A stretch of 64,000 nucleotides of DNA from Antennarius striatus (lineage: Eukaryota; Chordata; Actinopteri; Lophiiformes; Antennariidae): NCBI RefSeq assembly GCF_040054535.1, contig NC_090794.1, positions 489,501-553,500 of the forward strand. Direction: 5' to 3'. Below are positions 48,250-61,589 of the stretch, in pieces. A model generated the notes under the pieces. That model was given only the letters and a program-made list of their open reading frames with translations, had not been told where the DNA came from and ran no database searches. Position 1 is the stretch's first letter; each line of letters starts with the position of its first letter. The translations under genes were made by a program, and so were the position numbers.

Positions 48250-48719
48250 AATATATAGAAAATATAATGTGAAAATAAACAAAGATCATCAGCATCGCAA
48301 ACTATGAATAAATTATATAGAAAGTGAAGACATCATATTCCAATTGTGTGTCAGAAGCTAAATAAATGTATAGCTTCATACACTTGGGTTCAAACGTATA
48401 AAGCTAATTAAAGTTTCAACTACAAAAAGTAATTCATATAATTTTTCCGATTGTTTTCAATAAAATCTAAAGAACTAATACGCATAAGTGCCTTCGACAA
48501 GAAGAACGTCAATTGTGAAATACCTTTAATTTAGAAATTGTGACGTCACACTTTGGTTGATAAACAGACCAACTTTTCCCTCCTGCTGTGCGGCCGGTCG
48601 GCCTGCAGGGGGCGCTGTTGTGAAGGAATTCAGACAAAGTTCATTTAAACTACAACAAAATTCTTTCAATCAATCAATCTATCTACCTATCTATATGTGT
48701 ATATATAGATGCATATATA

Positions 48720-48757
<38 letters not shown>

Positions 48758-49725
48758 CATGTGTGTGTGTCCAAACACTGAGATGAAGTGTTTTAACACA
48801 AAACAGATTCTGAACTTTAGAACCGGTTCATCGTGAGTTCTTTTATTCTTTATTTAACTCCCTCCAGAAACACAAGAACACAGATCCAGTATTTAATCAA
48901 TTAATCAACAATCAATCTCTTTTAACTTTAATTAATCAACACCATTAGAATAAAGTTACATTCTTGTCTGGATATTGATAAACACTTAGAAAAGCTTTTA
49001 TCATATTTATATTACGGAGGCGTTTTCCCTGATTTAGTAGGAAGGAATCAATAAAATGTGCCTCTAATCAATCAATTGTATTAATGATCTGTGATGTGTG
49101 GTGCCGGTCCAACCAATGCTAACGTGTTTATTGAGCGTTATTATGTTTATGAGGTGATATCTACAGGAGGGACGCGGCGCTGCAGATAAGTCACCTTCAT
49201 GTACGGGCGGTGCTAATGAGCTGCAGTCAGTAAATCAAACGCACCCGCTTGAACACAGGCTAGTTTCCCACTGCAGCGCCAGAACGACGGCTGTGAGTGA
49301 ATTTATGAGCTGCAGAGAACGCCTCAGGTGGGCGGGACACGCTCAAGAGTCAAAACAGAGGTCGCCCCGCCCTCAGATTGGTCCCGCCCCCTGTGTGTTT
49401 AATAGATTAGAAATGTACAGAGGAAGGATACACACTGAGAACAGATCAGGAAATAGTCCCTCTGCCCCACCATACATTCACCTCACATCAACAGGCTGGA
49501 ACATTTACATTAATCCTAATATTAATATTAATATGAGGAACATTCACACTATTATTGATCACAGCTCAGCAAAGACGGAACAGGAGGTCCAGTTCTGGTT
49601 CTGAAGCCGAGGCCGGTTCCCCTGGTCTCACATTGGACTCTATTACAATAGCTTATCAGAAACACTGAGACGGTAGGATGACATCAAACAAACTGTAGGC
49701 CTCAACCTACTACTGTACTACTGTA
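48250..49725. other. AT-rich intergenic stretch upstream of e2f6
   Basis: No gene recognised. It contains a TATA/GT tract at about 48685-48770 and otherwise unique AT-rich sequence. Confidence 0.5.
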
Positions 49726-49730
49726 GGTTA

Positions 49731-50410
49731 CAGCTAGTCCTCAACTTATGAACACAACTGGTTCCTAGAGATTGTTCATAAGTTGATGTGCTTGTAAGTC
49801 GTTATTTGTTAAATTTCAATCTATAATCTCCATCTAAGGTCATTTAAATATCATTACTACTTTAAATATTAAAGTTCTTTTCCCTCAGACTGACCAGAAA
49901 CAATTACAGGACATTAAAACAACACAGAATAAATAAAATACAGGTTCAGGTCATTTAGTGTTCAGTCGTTCTGATTATACGCCAGTTTAAAAATCTACTT
50001 TCTGTCCACCACAGATACTGGACTCTAAAAGTAACTAGAAAACCGTTTAAAGCTCATAATATCATGTTACTTTACAATAAATCAGAACAAAAACATGTAA
50101 TCATATTAAAATATGTGTGTATAGTTCCAATATCTACCGTTAAACGTTACTCATGATTCACGTGATTTAATCCAGATAAGTTTACGGTAAATATTTAAGA
50201 TCATCAACAACAGAGTCAGCTGTTGATGTTGATGATCCACTGTAGCATGTAGCATATAACTTAGCTTCATAGTGAAGGAAGAGGAAGAGGGGGAGGACTT
50301 ATTGTCGGAGAGGGGTACACATTTGTTTGCATCTCTGAAAGTTCATAAGTCAAACACGCATAAGTTGGACGTTTGTAAGTCAGATGTTTGTAAGTTGAGG
50401 ACTACCTGTG
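49731..50410. mobile_element. TIR-bounded non-autonomous DNA element (about 680 bp)
   Basis: The left end reads cagctagtcctcaacttatg and the right end, on the other strand, reads caggtagtcctcaacttaca. Each is followed by further gttcataagtt-type inverted words. No transposase is present. A ta dinucleotide flanks the left end, but the right flank is tg, so the superfamily (Tc1/mariner-like or other) is not settled. Confidence 0.6.
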
Positions 50411-50912
50411 TTTCACTGAAGTTTAAAGACAAACTGGACCAAACGACAACAGGAATGAAGCGCTGAAGGTGTAGTTTTATAAAGAACATTTTGCTTCAAA
50501 GATTTTGAATATGTAAAAGACCGTCTGATTGTCCCATGATGCATTGCGTCGCTCCCCCTCTCTGTTGAACGTCTCAGACGTCTTCACGTCGTCCTTTATA
50601 TTAATAAGTCTCTAACATTACAACTATTGATGGAGACCAAACGTCTGTTTGAGGCTCGACCGCCGCTGGTCGTCTGTCGGATGAAGCGTTGGTTGAAGGT
50701 TGAAACGCATCCATAATGAGACAAGAGATGCCCGGTTCTGACTGGAGGACGGACACGCCTCCTTCATGTGAGGGACGCCTTCCAGCAGAGACGGGCCACA
50801 CCCCCTCTCGCCCCACCGCCATGACATCATCAATCAACATGAAGCCTGTCACCGGGTCCAAAGTCCAACAGGAGCATTCCAGTTGGTTCTGTCCGGACGT
50901 CGCTGCTCTCCT

Positions 50913-51048
50913 TCAGGTCTGGTGTTCCACTGCATCTGGGCTCCTTTTTACCCAGAATGCACCTCTGTATCTCCTCCACGTCCCGAGAGCTTGTTGTCCA
51001 CTGAGAACAGAAACGATGATAAATATGATGATGACTTAATATATTAAT

Positions 51049-51086
<38 letters not shown>

Positions 51087-54000
51087 TGTGTGTGTGTGTA
51101 TGTGTGTGTGTATGTGTGTGTGTGTGTGTCCTCACTCTGTCTGGATGGAACAGAAGCTGGAACACTCGGCGTCCTGCTGGCGGCTGCAGACGCAGCGGCG
51201 GACGTCCCTCCTGAACCGGATCGAACCAAAACCATAAGGAACCACATGACTGCAAGACAGAACGACCAAGTGTTTCACTGCGTGAACCTGGACTGTTTCA
51301 CCGTGTGAACCTGGACTGTTTCACTGTGTGAACTTGGACTGTTTCAGGTGTGAACCTGGACTGTTTCACTGTGTGAACCTGGACTGTTTCTCCATGTGAA
51401 CCTGGACTGTTTCACCGTGTGAACCTGGACTGTTTCACTGCGTGAACCTGGACTGTTTCTCCGTGTGAACCTGGACTGTTTCACTGCGTGAACCTGGACT
51501 GTTTCACTGTGTGAACCTGGACTGTTTCACTGTGTGAACCTGGACTGTTTCACCGCGTGAACCTGGACTGTTTCACTGTGTGAACCTGGACTGTTTCAGG
51601 TGTGAACCTGGACTGTTTCACCGTGTGAACCTGGACTGTTTCACTGTGTGAACCTGGACTGTTTCACTGTGTGAACCTGGACTGTTTCACCGCGTGAACC
51701 TGGACTGTTTCACCGCGTGAACCTGGACTGTTTCACTACGTGAACCTGGACTGTTTCACTGTGTGAACCTGGACTGTTTCACTGCGTGAACCTGGACTGT
51801 TTCACCGTGTGAACCTGGACTGTTTCAGGTGTGAACCTGGACTGTTTCACTGCGTGAACCTGGACTGTTTCACTGCGTGAACCTGGACTGTTTCACCGTG
51901 TGAACCTGGACTGTTTCACTACGTGAACCTGGACTCTTTCACTGTGTGAACCTGGACTGTTTCACTGCGTGAACCTGGACTGTTTCACTGCGTGAACCTG
52001 GACTGTTTCACCGTGTGAACCTGGACTGTTTCACTACGTGAACCTGGACTCTTTCACTGTGTGAACCTGGACTGTTTCACTACGTGAACCTGGACTGTTT
52101 CACTGCGTGAACCTGGACTGTTTCACTGCGTGAACCTGGACTGTTTCACCGTGTGAACCTGGACTGTTTCACTGCGTGAACCTGGACTGTTTCACTGCGT
52201 GAACCTGGACTGTTTCACTGTGTGAACCTGGACTGTTTCACCGTGTGAACCTGGACTGTTTCACTGCGTGTTTGTGGATGCTGGCGACCTGACAAACAGC
52301 CTTCAGGTGAATTCTGTTTGTTCATCAACTTTCCTGGAGCTTCCTGATAACCTGCTGAACGTCTATAAAACACCTGAAGGAGCCGCAGACGAGTTCCAGA
52401 CTCCAGAGGAAACACAGAGTGTTGAAGGTCTCCATGCTGCCTCCACCGTCCTCTGGAGTTACTACCCGTCAGTGTATTTAGTGTACTTTAAATAAAGTTC
52501 TCATGTTCTCAGACATCACGGTCGTCATGACGACGTCAGAACCTTCTTCACGTGGATCCCTTTCCTCCCTGGACGTAAACAGCCTCTGTTTTCGTGGAGT
52601 CTCAGGTTCGGGACCGTCGGGTTCATTGAACGCTGATCCGACAGCCAAAGACCTCCAGCTCCCGGGCGCCGGTCCCGAACGCCGGGTCGTCCTCTAGATT
52701 TACGAGGGATGCTCATCCAACGTCGGGTCGGAACCGAGCCGGGCTTGAACACAACATCCACATCTGTCAGGATGAATTTACAGCGACCCGTGCGCCTGAG
52801 CCCAGATGGAGCCGATCCACCGGCAGCAGATGTTTGGGTCCCTGAAGGTCACGTCGGCTCGTGACGGCTTCCAAAGAGAGAAGAAGACAACAACAGGAAG
52901 TGCTCGTGGAGGCTTCTTCAGCAAGTTAGCATGCTAGCCAACAGCAGCCTCAGGCGAACGTGTTTGATGTTAGCCGAGCATTCTGGGTCTGGGGGTTTTA
53001 TGGCGCCCCTCAAACGGACCTGGTCCTCGGGTTGGGGAGCCGTTCTTCCGATCCGGAGGGTTGACGAGTCTTTAAGTCGTAACTAAAAGAAGCTTTTATT
53101 ACCCGTTCAGGTGAATTTTCCTGGCGGGGAATCGTTTTTACGATTGTTCCGACGACACGGGTGTTTTCATCCGAGCCCGTGGGCCAGGTAACCTACACAA
53201 ACCAGACTGTCTGAGCAGGATGGGGTACCTTCAGGGACTCTGGTGGCCCACGGGTTTCGTAGTGCCGCCTTCAGGGGTAGTTAGCGATGGGGAGGTTTTA
53301 TGGCGCTGCTATGCTTAGAAACCACCAATCAGGGCAGCCGGAGCTGCTTTTGGCTAATCGCTGCAGCTATTTTGGTTCCTGCTCTTAACTTAATGAGTTT
53401 CAAACGTGACATCTCGCAGTAATCATGGGTTTAGCGTGACAAACACAATACACGCCACCGGATGTGAACCAGCACCCTGGTGAGCCTCAGCGTGTGAAGT
53501 CGTCGGGACTGACTGGAAGGAGTTAAGTGTTGGGGGGACGCGGTTCAGACTCTGGTCACCTTTAGGGGCTCAAACAGGAAATGCAGCAGAAATTACCCTT
53601 CGTTAGCAAAGGTGCTTCCTGGTTAGCGCCACCACATCTCACAGCTAACTGCTCTCTGAGCCCAAATGAACTTAATTGCTACCAATTGTGAAGCCACGAA
53701 ACCCCAACCGTTGTTTTACTCGGGGGTCGAGTCCCTTCAGGTTCCCGTCGGAGAGTCCTCGTCCAATCAGGGCCAGGAAGGTTCCCGGAATACGGACGGT
53801 TGTGTTTTAAATACTCTGATTACTGCGGTTCAGCCCTATTTTTAGACTGGCTTTGGTTTGGAGCCCACCCCCCCCAGCCCACGGCGGCGGTGGGTCCCGT
53901 AAAGACTCACCTGGGGGAGTTGACCCAGACGATTCCGATGTGGCAGAAGAAAATACACTCCTTGTCCTTCTGGTTCTCACAGGAGCAGCGCTTCTCCCGT

Positions 54001-57000
54001 CGGTGGGTGGGGTCGGCGGGCGACGCCAGGAGAGCCCTGTCCACCGGGGGGCTCGTAACGGAGAAGGTGGAAGCTGGGGGGCAAAGGAAGAAGAACACAA
54101 GAACCTTGTTTTCTTCTCCAACATCTCTGGTTCTGGACCGACCCGGCATCTGGTTTAAGGTCAAAGCTGCCCCAGGGGGCCGTGAACTGAACCCCCACAC
54201 CTGAACCCGGCTCTAGAACACATGTTCATCTTAAAACCCTCACAGAGATCAGAAAGACCACAGAACCACCGCTGGGGTTTGATCTGCTATCGGTGCCCAC
54301 AAGAGGAAGTTTGGAACCCAGGGACAGATTTACACGATTCACCCAGAGGTTAGACCCTGACCTGGGGTTAGACCCTGACCTGGGGCTAGACCCTGACCTG
54401 GGGTTAGACCCTGACCTGGGGTTAGACCCTGACCTGGGGTTAGACCCTGACCTGGGGTTAGACCCTGACCTGGGGTTAGACCCTGACCCTGAACTTAGAC
54501 GCTGACCCTGAAGGTAGACAATGACTCTGAAGGTAGATCCTGACCTGAGGGTAGACCGTGACCCTGAACACAGACCCTGAGTATCTATAGACACTCTAGA
54601 TAGATATCTGTCCATCCTGGAACCTTTTGAACAGACCCCACCAGAATGTTAGGGGGTCTCTTCTGGACCAGGTCACACCTGTTGGGGCTTTGATGTGGTT
54701 TCTAGTTTCCCATCATGCCTCAGCGATCTGCCATGTGATGTAACCGCCACTGTTTCAGCAACAATGAGGCCCGGGAATAAACGAGCTCCTGTTCCACACC
54801 ACTGATGAAGACGTTCCGACAGAACGATGAAGACTGAGGTTCTGATCTCAGAGATAACGTCAGCCTCGGTTTGACCTGGACCTGGGGTTCCTGACGGTGG
54901 ATCAATGGGTCGCTTGTTCCACCAGGAATGTTAATAAAAACATGACGGGGACGAGTTCCTCCAGAACATCTGGGCTCCTCAGACAACGGAGTGATTGATG
55001 AGGGCTTCAGGGATGTTCTGTCGGTGCTCCTCCAGGTGGACCTCCAGGCTGAAAGGTATTCAGCCCAAGAAGCAAACACCAGCCTCCAAACGCTCCGCAC
55101 ACCGGCGCTGACCCGGATGAACTGAGGGGGTTTTGTTCTGGCGCCGAGACCGAGGTGGAACTTAATCCATTCGTTACGGAGATGTCACGCCATTCAGAAC
55201 ATACCTGCCAAAGAATGCAGGCAGCAGAACCACCCGGGTCCAATATCCTGGGAAGAACCACCCGGGTGGACGGGGGGGTTGATCCCCCGGAGCAAATTAA
55301 ACACTGCTAGCTCGGATTTAATCCCAGTCAAACACGGAGAGGAACTCCTCACGTCCTGGTCAACATCTCAGCTTCCAGGTCCAGACTCATGAACAGAACC
55401 TCAGTTCAGCAACCAGAACGGAGTCAACCCGACACCCACAGCAAGACCCCAGCAATCAATCACACAGCAAGACCCAAGCAATCAATCACACAGCAAGACC
55501 CCAGCAATCAATCACACGATCTGTTCGGATCGACAGAATCACGAAGGTCTGGATAATTACAGGAAAAGAAAAGGAAAGGAGAACCTCTGGATACGAGACC
55601 GACGTACGAGTCTATTGTAGGTTCTACTCTAGATTCTATTGTAGGTTCTACTCTAGATTCTATTGTAGGTTCTACTGTAGGTTCTACTCTAGATTCTAAT
55701 GTAGGTTCTACTGTAGATTCTAATGTAGGTTCTACTGTAGATTCTAATGTAGATTCTACTGTAGGTTCTAATGTAGGCTCTACTGCAGGTTCCGTTGGGC
55801 CTTGGCCTCTAGAAACCAGCCGTGTTTGCGTAACCTTGACAACGAGCCGAAAACCTTCCGGGTCGGTCGGTGGACCGACGGTTCTGGTTGCGCCGCTACC
55901 GTTTCCCCCGTAGGAATCTAGTGTGTCCGCCCGGAGGCCGACAGCGGAACTGTTCTGTTTTCACCAGCGAGAACAGAATGTTTCTGGAGGAGTCCCAACG
56001 GGCCAATGAGGACGCAGCTTGGGCCGGCTGCCAGGGCGTTAATTCTGGGTGGGGCCAAGAGGCCGACAGGGGCAGTAATGTCAGAAGATGAGCGACAAGT
56101 CTGCAGACGTGACCGGATCTGAGCCGGTTGTCCCCCGGGCAGAACCCCCTGGAGTACCCCCTGGACCACATGTGGGAGTACTTATTAAACGATCAGGTGC
56201 TGGGGTCCAATCCCAACACGGTTTCATTTGTTCTGCTATGGGGGGGGGTCTTCCCAGATCCGCGGGGCGGCGGCCTCCTGATCCGGGTCTAGCAGAAGCC
56301 TTGTTGTTGTAACCCCAGTGGACTTCGGCTCCACGGGGGGTAAAAGACACGCCGGGGCAATATAGACTTAGTACGAAGCCCCAACACCCCCCCACCCCAG
56401 ATCTTCAACCTCCACCGACCCCCGGAGAGAACACGCCGTCTGCCAGAGGATAGACGTTGGTGTTCTGAGCTGTTCTGACCCGGTTTGGGGCTGTTTGCCC
56501 CACCTGGTGGGGGGGTCGCAGCCTGATCCAGGTCAGGGTTCAGTCCAGCGCGTCAGACACCTGAGCGCTAACCCCCCCGCAGGGATTTGGAGAAACAACC
56601 TCTCTCTGGGGCTCCGGTTGAGGTTCCAACAGCACTCTGTTGAAGCTGATTGGTCCACCAGTGGGTCCACGTTAGCCATGCTAACAATGTCTCAGTCCCA
56701 GAGCTAACGGTGTACTTCTACCTGCTAGCGCAATGCTAACCAAATGCTAACCAAAACAAACAAAGTGTGAACCAGATTCTAGAGGCAGGTTGTCCTGGCC
56801 CCTCCTGACTGATGGCAGTCAGCCAATCAGGAGGGAGCTGGTTCAAGGTGCTATGATGTCATATGGAGGTTTAGCGCCAATGAGACATCTTTAGCATTCT
56901 GTAGCTTCACATTTCTATCAATACATTATATATAAATGAATATATGAATACATATATAAATACATATATATGCATAAATGATGTGTATAAACATAAACTA

Positions 57001-58945
57001 CTCTCTGATAGTCAGTGTGGATTTAGAGCAAACAGCTCAGCATCACTAGCATTGATAGAATCAACTGAGATCATCACCAAAGCCATTGATCATAAACTGC
57101 ACTCTGCTGGAATATTCATAGATCTACAAAAAGTATTTGACACAATCAATCATGACATGTTAATCAATAAACTAGAGAGGTGTGGGGTCAGGGGGTTAGT
57201 ACTGCACTGGGTGAGAAGCTATCTGAGCAACAGGGAACAATTTGTGAAGGTGGGTGAATCATCGTCATGCTTGGACGTTGCTTGTGGCGTCCCCCAAGGG
57301 TCAGTGTTGGGTCCCAAACTTTATATAAATGAGATATGCAAAGTTTCAAAGGTATTAAAACTAGTATTACTTGCAGATGACACTAGCTTTTTTTGTTCTG
57401 GGGGGGAATTGCACAAACTACTGGGGAGGGTCCCTGATGAAATACGCAAATTAAAAATGTAGTTTGACAGGAACAAATTATCATTAAATCCAAGTAAGAC
57501 CAAATTCATGATATTCAGCAACTGCAACAAGAACATTGAGGCACATGTACAGGTAGATGGGGTGGATGTTGAAAGGGTTTATGAGCATAAGTGTCTGGGG
57601 GGGGTAATAGATGACAGGATTAACTGGAAAGCTCATATCAAACACATACAAAGTAAATTATCAAGAAGGATTTCAGTTCTGAGCAAAGCCAAACACCTTC
57701 TGGACCACAGGTCACTCCACATTATATACTGTTCTCTCATTTTACCATATTTACATTACTGTGCAGAGGTCTGGGGCAACACATATAATGTACAATAAAT
57801 CCATTATCCGTATTACAGAAAAGAGCCATAAGAATAATCCATAATGTGGGTATAGAGATCACACAAACCCACTATTCTTAAAATCCAGATTATTAAAACT
57901 CACTGACATTCATTTTCAAACAGGACAACTCATGGACAAAGCAATACATAAGACACTCCCTGGTAATCTACTAAAATGTTTTTAATAGAGAAGGGAATTA
58001 TAACCTGAGGGGGGAGCACAACTTAAGCATCAGAGGACATGTACAACACTGGAAGGTGTTTGTGTTTGTGGAGTGGGGGTGTGGAACAGGTTGGGTGTCC
58101 AAGCATGATCCAGTTTAAAAAGGGCTACAAGAACATGGTTTTCACTGGGTACGGGGGGGGGGGTCTAACGATCAGGTGTTTTTATTAATTCTATTTGTAA
58201 CTTACTTTTCTGTTTATCCTCTTGTATATATATATATATGTTTAGTACTTCATTTATTTATTCATTTATTTTTGTACTCTACACTCTATTACTATCAGTA
58301 GTGAATTCATGTCCATGGAGAAGTGAAGAAGGGGAAGGATTAAATTAGGATTAAATAGGATTAAATAGGATTAAATAAAGTTATGCTACATCCGACTCCT
58401 TTTCGGGAATGTTTTGAGTGTTATTAGTATTATTGTTGTATTGATTATTGTTGTTATTCTGCTCATGTTCAAAATAAAGCATTTATTCATATATATACAT
58501 ACAGTATATATACATATATATACATATATATGCATATACTGTATATGTATATATATGTATATACATATTTACATATGTATATATACAGTATATATATGTA
58601 TATATACTGTATATATATGTATGTATATATATATTCATATATGTGTATATATATGCATACATACAGTGTATGCATATATATACATATATTTATATGAATA
58701 TAAATATGTATGTACACAAGTATATACATATGTACGTATATATTTATATGTTTATACATACTGTTTATATAAATATTCAGATCCGTCTAAATGCAGTGAG
58801 CCATCGTCTACGGAAGCAGACTGAAACGGTTAAACCTGAGTGACACCGGATGTGACACCAGGAGTGGTTGCTACGGGTTACCTTGATGCTGATGGATCAG
58901 AACCAGCGCGGCGACCAGAACCCAGACGTAGGAGACCTCCATCAT
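50913..58945 (-). CDS. edn: Endothelin precursor (edn4-like?)
   Basis: Secreted vasoactive/neural-crest signalling peptide precursor of 142 residues. Exons right to left: 58945-58882, 54073-53911, 51249-51136, 51000-50913; all GT-AG, phases 1, 2, 2 close, ending in TGA. Residues 1-21 form a signal peptide ([17 protein letters not shown]). REKR at 47-50 is the furin site. The mature peptide starts at C51: [11 protein letters not shown] then [10 protein letters not shown], with the four endothelin cysteines at 51, 53, 61 and 65. The big-endothelin part [14 protein letters not shown] matches the family, and the endothelin-like repeat [17 protein letters not shown] follows at 93-109. The usual LDIIW tail is IGIVW here. 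Which paralogue it is cannot be fixed from sequence; the 6q-like neighbours favour fish edn4 over edn1. The C-terminal tail is short, and an extra exon after CTG/GTAAAA is possible. Confidence 0.85.
51050..51129. repeat. (GT)n microsatellite in endothelin intron 3
   Basis: Nearly pure (gt)n with tatg interruptions. It starts about 6 bp past the splice donor of the exon at 51136 and occupies most of the 135-bp intron. Confidence 0.95.
51269..52272. repeat. 23-bp minisatellite, array C (about 43 copies)
   Basis: Same unit and orientation as 1-416 and 30717-30870. Variants include a shorter unit (ctgtttcaggtgtgaacctgg), tctccgtgtg and cactacgtg, which recur in ordered blocks. The array begins about 19 bp upstream of the acceptor of endothelin exon 3, so it sits where the polypyrimidine tract and branch point should be. 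Confidence 0.97.
52273..53900. other. Endothelin intron 2, unique part
   Basis: Unique sequence with no exon I can support. A plus-strand open stretch just after the array (52268-52495) has no family likeness. Confidence 0.55.
54354..54490. repeat. 18-bp minisatellite (about 8 copies)
   Basis: Units gaccctgacctggggtta in endothelin intron 1. A longer zone of related taga/ccctga words continues to about 54600. Confidence 0.95.
55440..55790. repeat. Two short tandem repeats in endothelin intron 1
   Basis: Three copies of a 27-bp unit (cagcaagaccccagcaatca plus atcacac) at about 55440-55515, and a 12-bp-based gttctactgtag/attctaatgtag array at about 55620-55790. Confidence 0.88.
56960..58490 (+). 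mobile_element. Rex1/Babar-like LINE fragment (5'-truncated, decayed)
   Basis: Reverse-transcriptase pieces on the plus strand: [38 protein letters not shown], a LADDT box in place of the usual Y/FADD, then [11 protein letters not shown] and [17 protein letters not shown]. Two frames and several stops show decay, and a few residues are missing after GSVLGP. The 3' part ends in ttcaaaataaag at about 58470, typical of the 3' tail of these fish LINEs. It lies inside endothelin intron 1, opposite to the gene. Confidence 0.75.
58490..58770. repeat. TATA/CATA-rich microsatellite
   Basis: About 280 bp of atatata/acatatat words just after the LINE 3' end and about 110 bp downstream of endothelin exon 1. 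The LINE tail may have seeded it. Confidence 0.9.
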
Positions 58946-61130
58946 GTAACCCCTCCTCCACGCCCTGGCTGGGTCCCGGGGCGATCCCGGAGCTGCAGAT
59001 GGTTCCTGGTGGGGGGAGCAAACGTTCCGGTCTGTGGGGGGGGCGCTGCTGGATCCGGGTTCAGGTTGGCGTCCACATGGAGACAGACTGAAGAGGTTCT
59101 GACCTCCCCGGCGGGGAGCGAGGAGCTACAGCAGAGGGAGGAGGAGCTGGATCTGCAGGGAGACACCTCCACAGCTTGAATCAATCACCGCCCCCGCCCC
59201 CCCCTCACTCACCCCCCACCCATCCCGCCCCTCCCCCGCCCCCTCTGATCCCAGACCTCCAGGATCTTCATCGTTTCTCTGCTGAAGAATCTGAATTTGA
59301 TTCCTCAGGTTTGTGCTGGAGTGTGTTGGCGACACCTGACGCGGCGTTGGGTTCTCATTGGTTAAAAATAGCACCAACAGCATTGTCCAATCAGAGGCAG
59401 CGTCAGGCTGACGGGGCGACACCAACATCTGCGGTGCAGACTCCACGGTCGGGTTTCCCCAAAACGTCCCCGCAAGATGGCTAAATGTGGCTGCGTGTAG
59501 CGTGTTCCAGGTAAACACGTGAACCGCCAGGAGGAAGAGGAGGGGCCAGATGGAGGAGGGGCCAGACGGAGGAGGGGCCAGATGGAGGAGGGGCGGTCGG
59601 ACTCGTTAACGAATTCCTGAGGATCCATTTTAATTGGTGGTTAGAACACACGGAATTCATCCCGCAGGAGCCGGAGACCCGACGGGGCGACGACGGCCGA
59701 TGGAACGTTTCCATGACAACCAGGGAAAAACATGTGTTGTGTTTGTTTGTGTTAAACTCAAACACACAAGAACAAAAAACAACCGCCTATCAAAATGATG
59801 ACATCATCGCCTCATCGTACACGCCCACTGGACACTTGTAAACAAAACAGGTAAACACCACTGACCGTTCTGGCCACACCCCTCCAGCGACCCTTGTGAC
59901 ATCACTGTCTGGAGGCGGGGCACCACCTACAGCCCAGTCATGCATACTACGACTGTGATTGATTGATTGATTGACTGATTGATTGATTGGGTCTGAAACC
60001 TGAATCCTTTCTCCATGTTGTTGGGATGTTGTAGTATCAATCCCTCTGTCGCTATGACGACTGTCTGGGGGAGGGGCCACACTGAACAAGTCCGGGTCCC
60101 GGTTCCGACAGCCTGCAGGAGTGCCCCCCCCCCCCAGACGGACCAGATGCCGGCGTCCTCGGGGGCTCTGTGGTCGTCTGACTCCCCATCTGGATTAAAT
60201 ACCCAGCAGCCCTTGAGGCGGGTCGCTTCATCCAGGAAGTGTTTTCTGACACCACATCTGAGGGTCTGAGCCCCACCCCCCCACAAACACCTGGTCCTGC
60301 CCTCTGAAGGCCCACCAGAACCACATCCATCCAGCCCCCCGACCTCAGACCCACAACCACTTCCTGAGGAACCCAGTGGCCTCATGGGAAATGGTTCCGG
60401 AGCTCGCCGGGGTCACGCCGGGGTCACCTGACGCGTGAGAACCTCCGCTGAAACAGGTCGACGACGAAGACGCCCCCACGGAACCCCATGGGTTTACTGA
60501 TCAGCTGCTGATCGTCAATCAATGCTTACACAGATCAATACTGATTTATTAAAGTCTTTGCTGAAGCGGCGCCGGATTGGCTGGAGGCCGACAGGCCGAC
60601 GCCTCCAAGCAGGATATTAAAATGAGCTGGAAGGAAAACAAACGCCACATGTTGGACGATCCGTCGGATAATCGCTCGCAGGCGGGACGAAGATCCAGAT
60701 GGTCTTCATCACCAGGTCACGTGTCAACGGCGTCTGACCTCTGACCCCCAGGAGGTCACGTGTCGACGGCATCTGACCTCTGACCCCCAGGAGGTCAGGT
60801 GTCAACGGTGTGCGACCTCTGACCCCCAGGAGGTCAAGTGTTCACAGCGTCTGACCTCCCAGCGCCAGGTAAAGGTTCAGCATCTGCAGCAGGAACCTCA
60901 TTGGTCACTGGCAGTAGGAAGTAGGAGGAGTCAGAGGCGGAGCAGTAACACGACATCATGTAAACGACAACTGCTAAACGTCCAATCAACAACTTCCTGT
61001 TTTCAGTTCAAACAAACAAGATGATAGGTTACCGTTTTGATGGCGTCACGTGATCGACATGTTTGCCATTGATCGATCAATCGATCGATCCATCGATCGT
61101 CCCGCCACAGAAAACGTAAAGACTCTTTGG
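58946..61130. other. Endothelin upstream region; no further gene
   Basis: GC-rich near 58950-59250, where the endothelin promoter should be. Short repeats of gggccagatggagga occur at about 59540-59600 and of aggtcacgtgtc-type words at about 60710-60840. I could not support any exon here. Confidence 0.5.
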
Positions 61131-61133
61131 TGA

Positions 61134-61139
61134 TTTATT
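61134..61139 (-). terminator. Candidate poly(A) signal of the right-edge gene
   Basis: AATAAA on the minus strand about 580 bp past the stop codon at 61721. Confidence 0.35.
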
Positions 61140-61451
61140 TAATCCAAACACACACAAGAACATTTGAGTGACATCATCACTCTCTATGACATCATCACTG
61201 TCTCTATGACATCATCTCTCTCAAAAAAAAGTCCACAAGGTGTGAGTCATGCATCCGTTGTCATGGATACCGGCTGCTTCTCATGATAACATACAATAAT
61301 ATAGAACGTAAATATGTTTAAAACAGGATAGAGTCTGGGCTCCGCCCCCCTCCCCGGCGGTGTCTATGTACAGTAAAGCCCCGCCCCCCAAGTATGAACA
61401 CAAGCAACTGCATGAAGTCACTATAAAATAACACACACTGAACAGATCAAT

Positions 61452-61456
<5 letters not shown>

Positions 61457-61512
<56 letters not shown>
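61457..61512. repeat. (CA)n microsatellite
   Basis: About 28 uninterrupted CA dinucleotides in the presumed 3' untranslated region of the right-edge gene. Confidence 0.97.
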
Positions 61513-61515
<3 letters not shown>

Positions 61516-61589
61516 TCCCCCCCAAAAGGGTCGTGACCCCAGAGGTCCTGTTATTGTCTGTGATGGAGGGATCTGACCCAAGACTGGAT

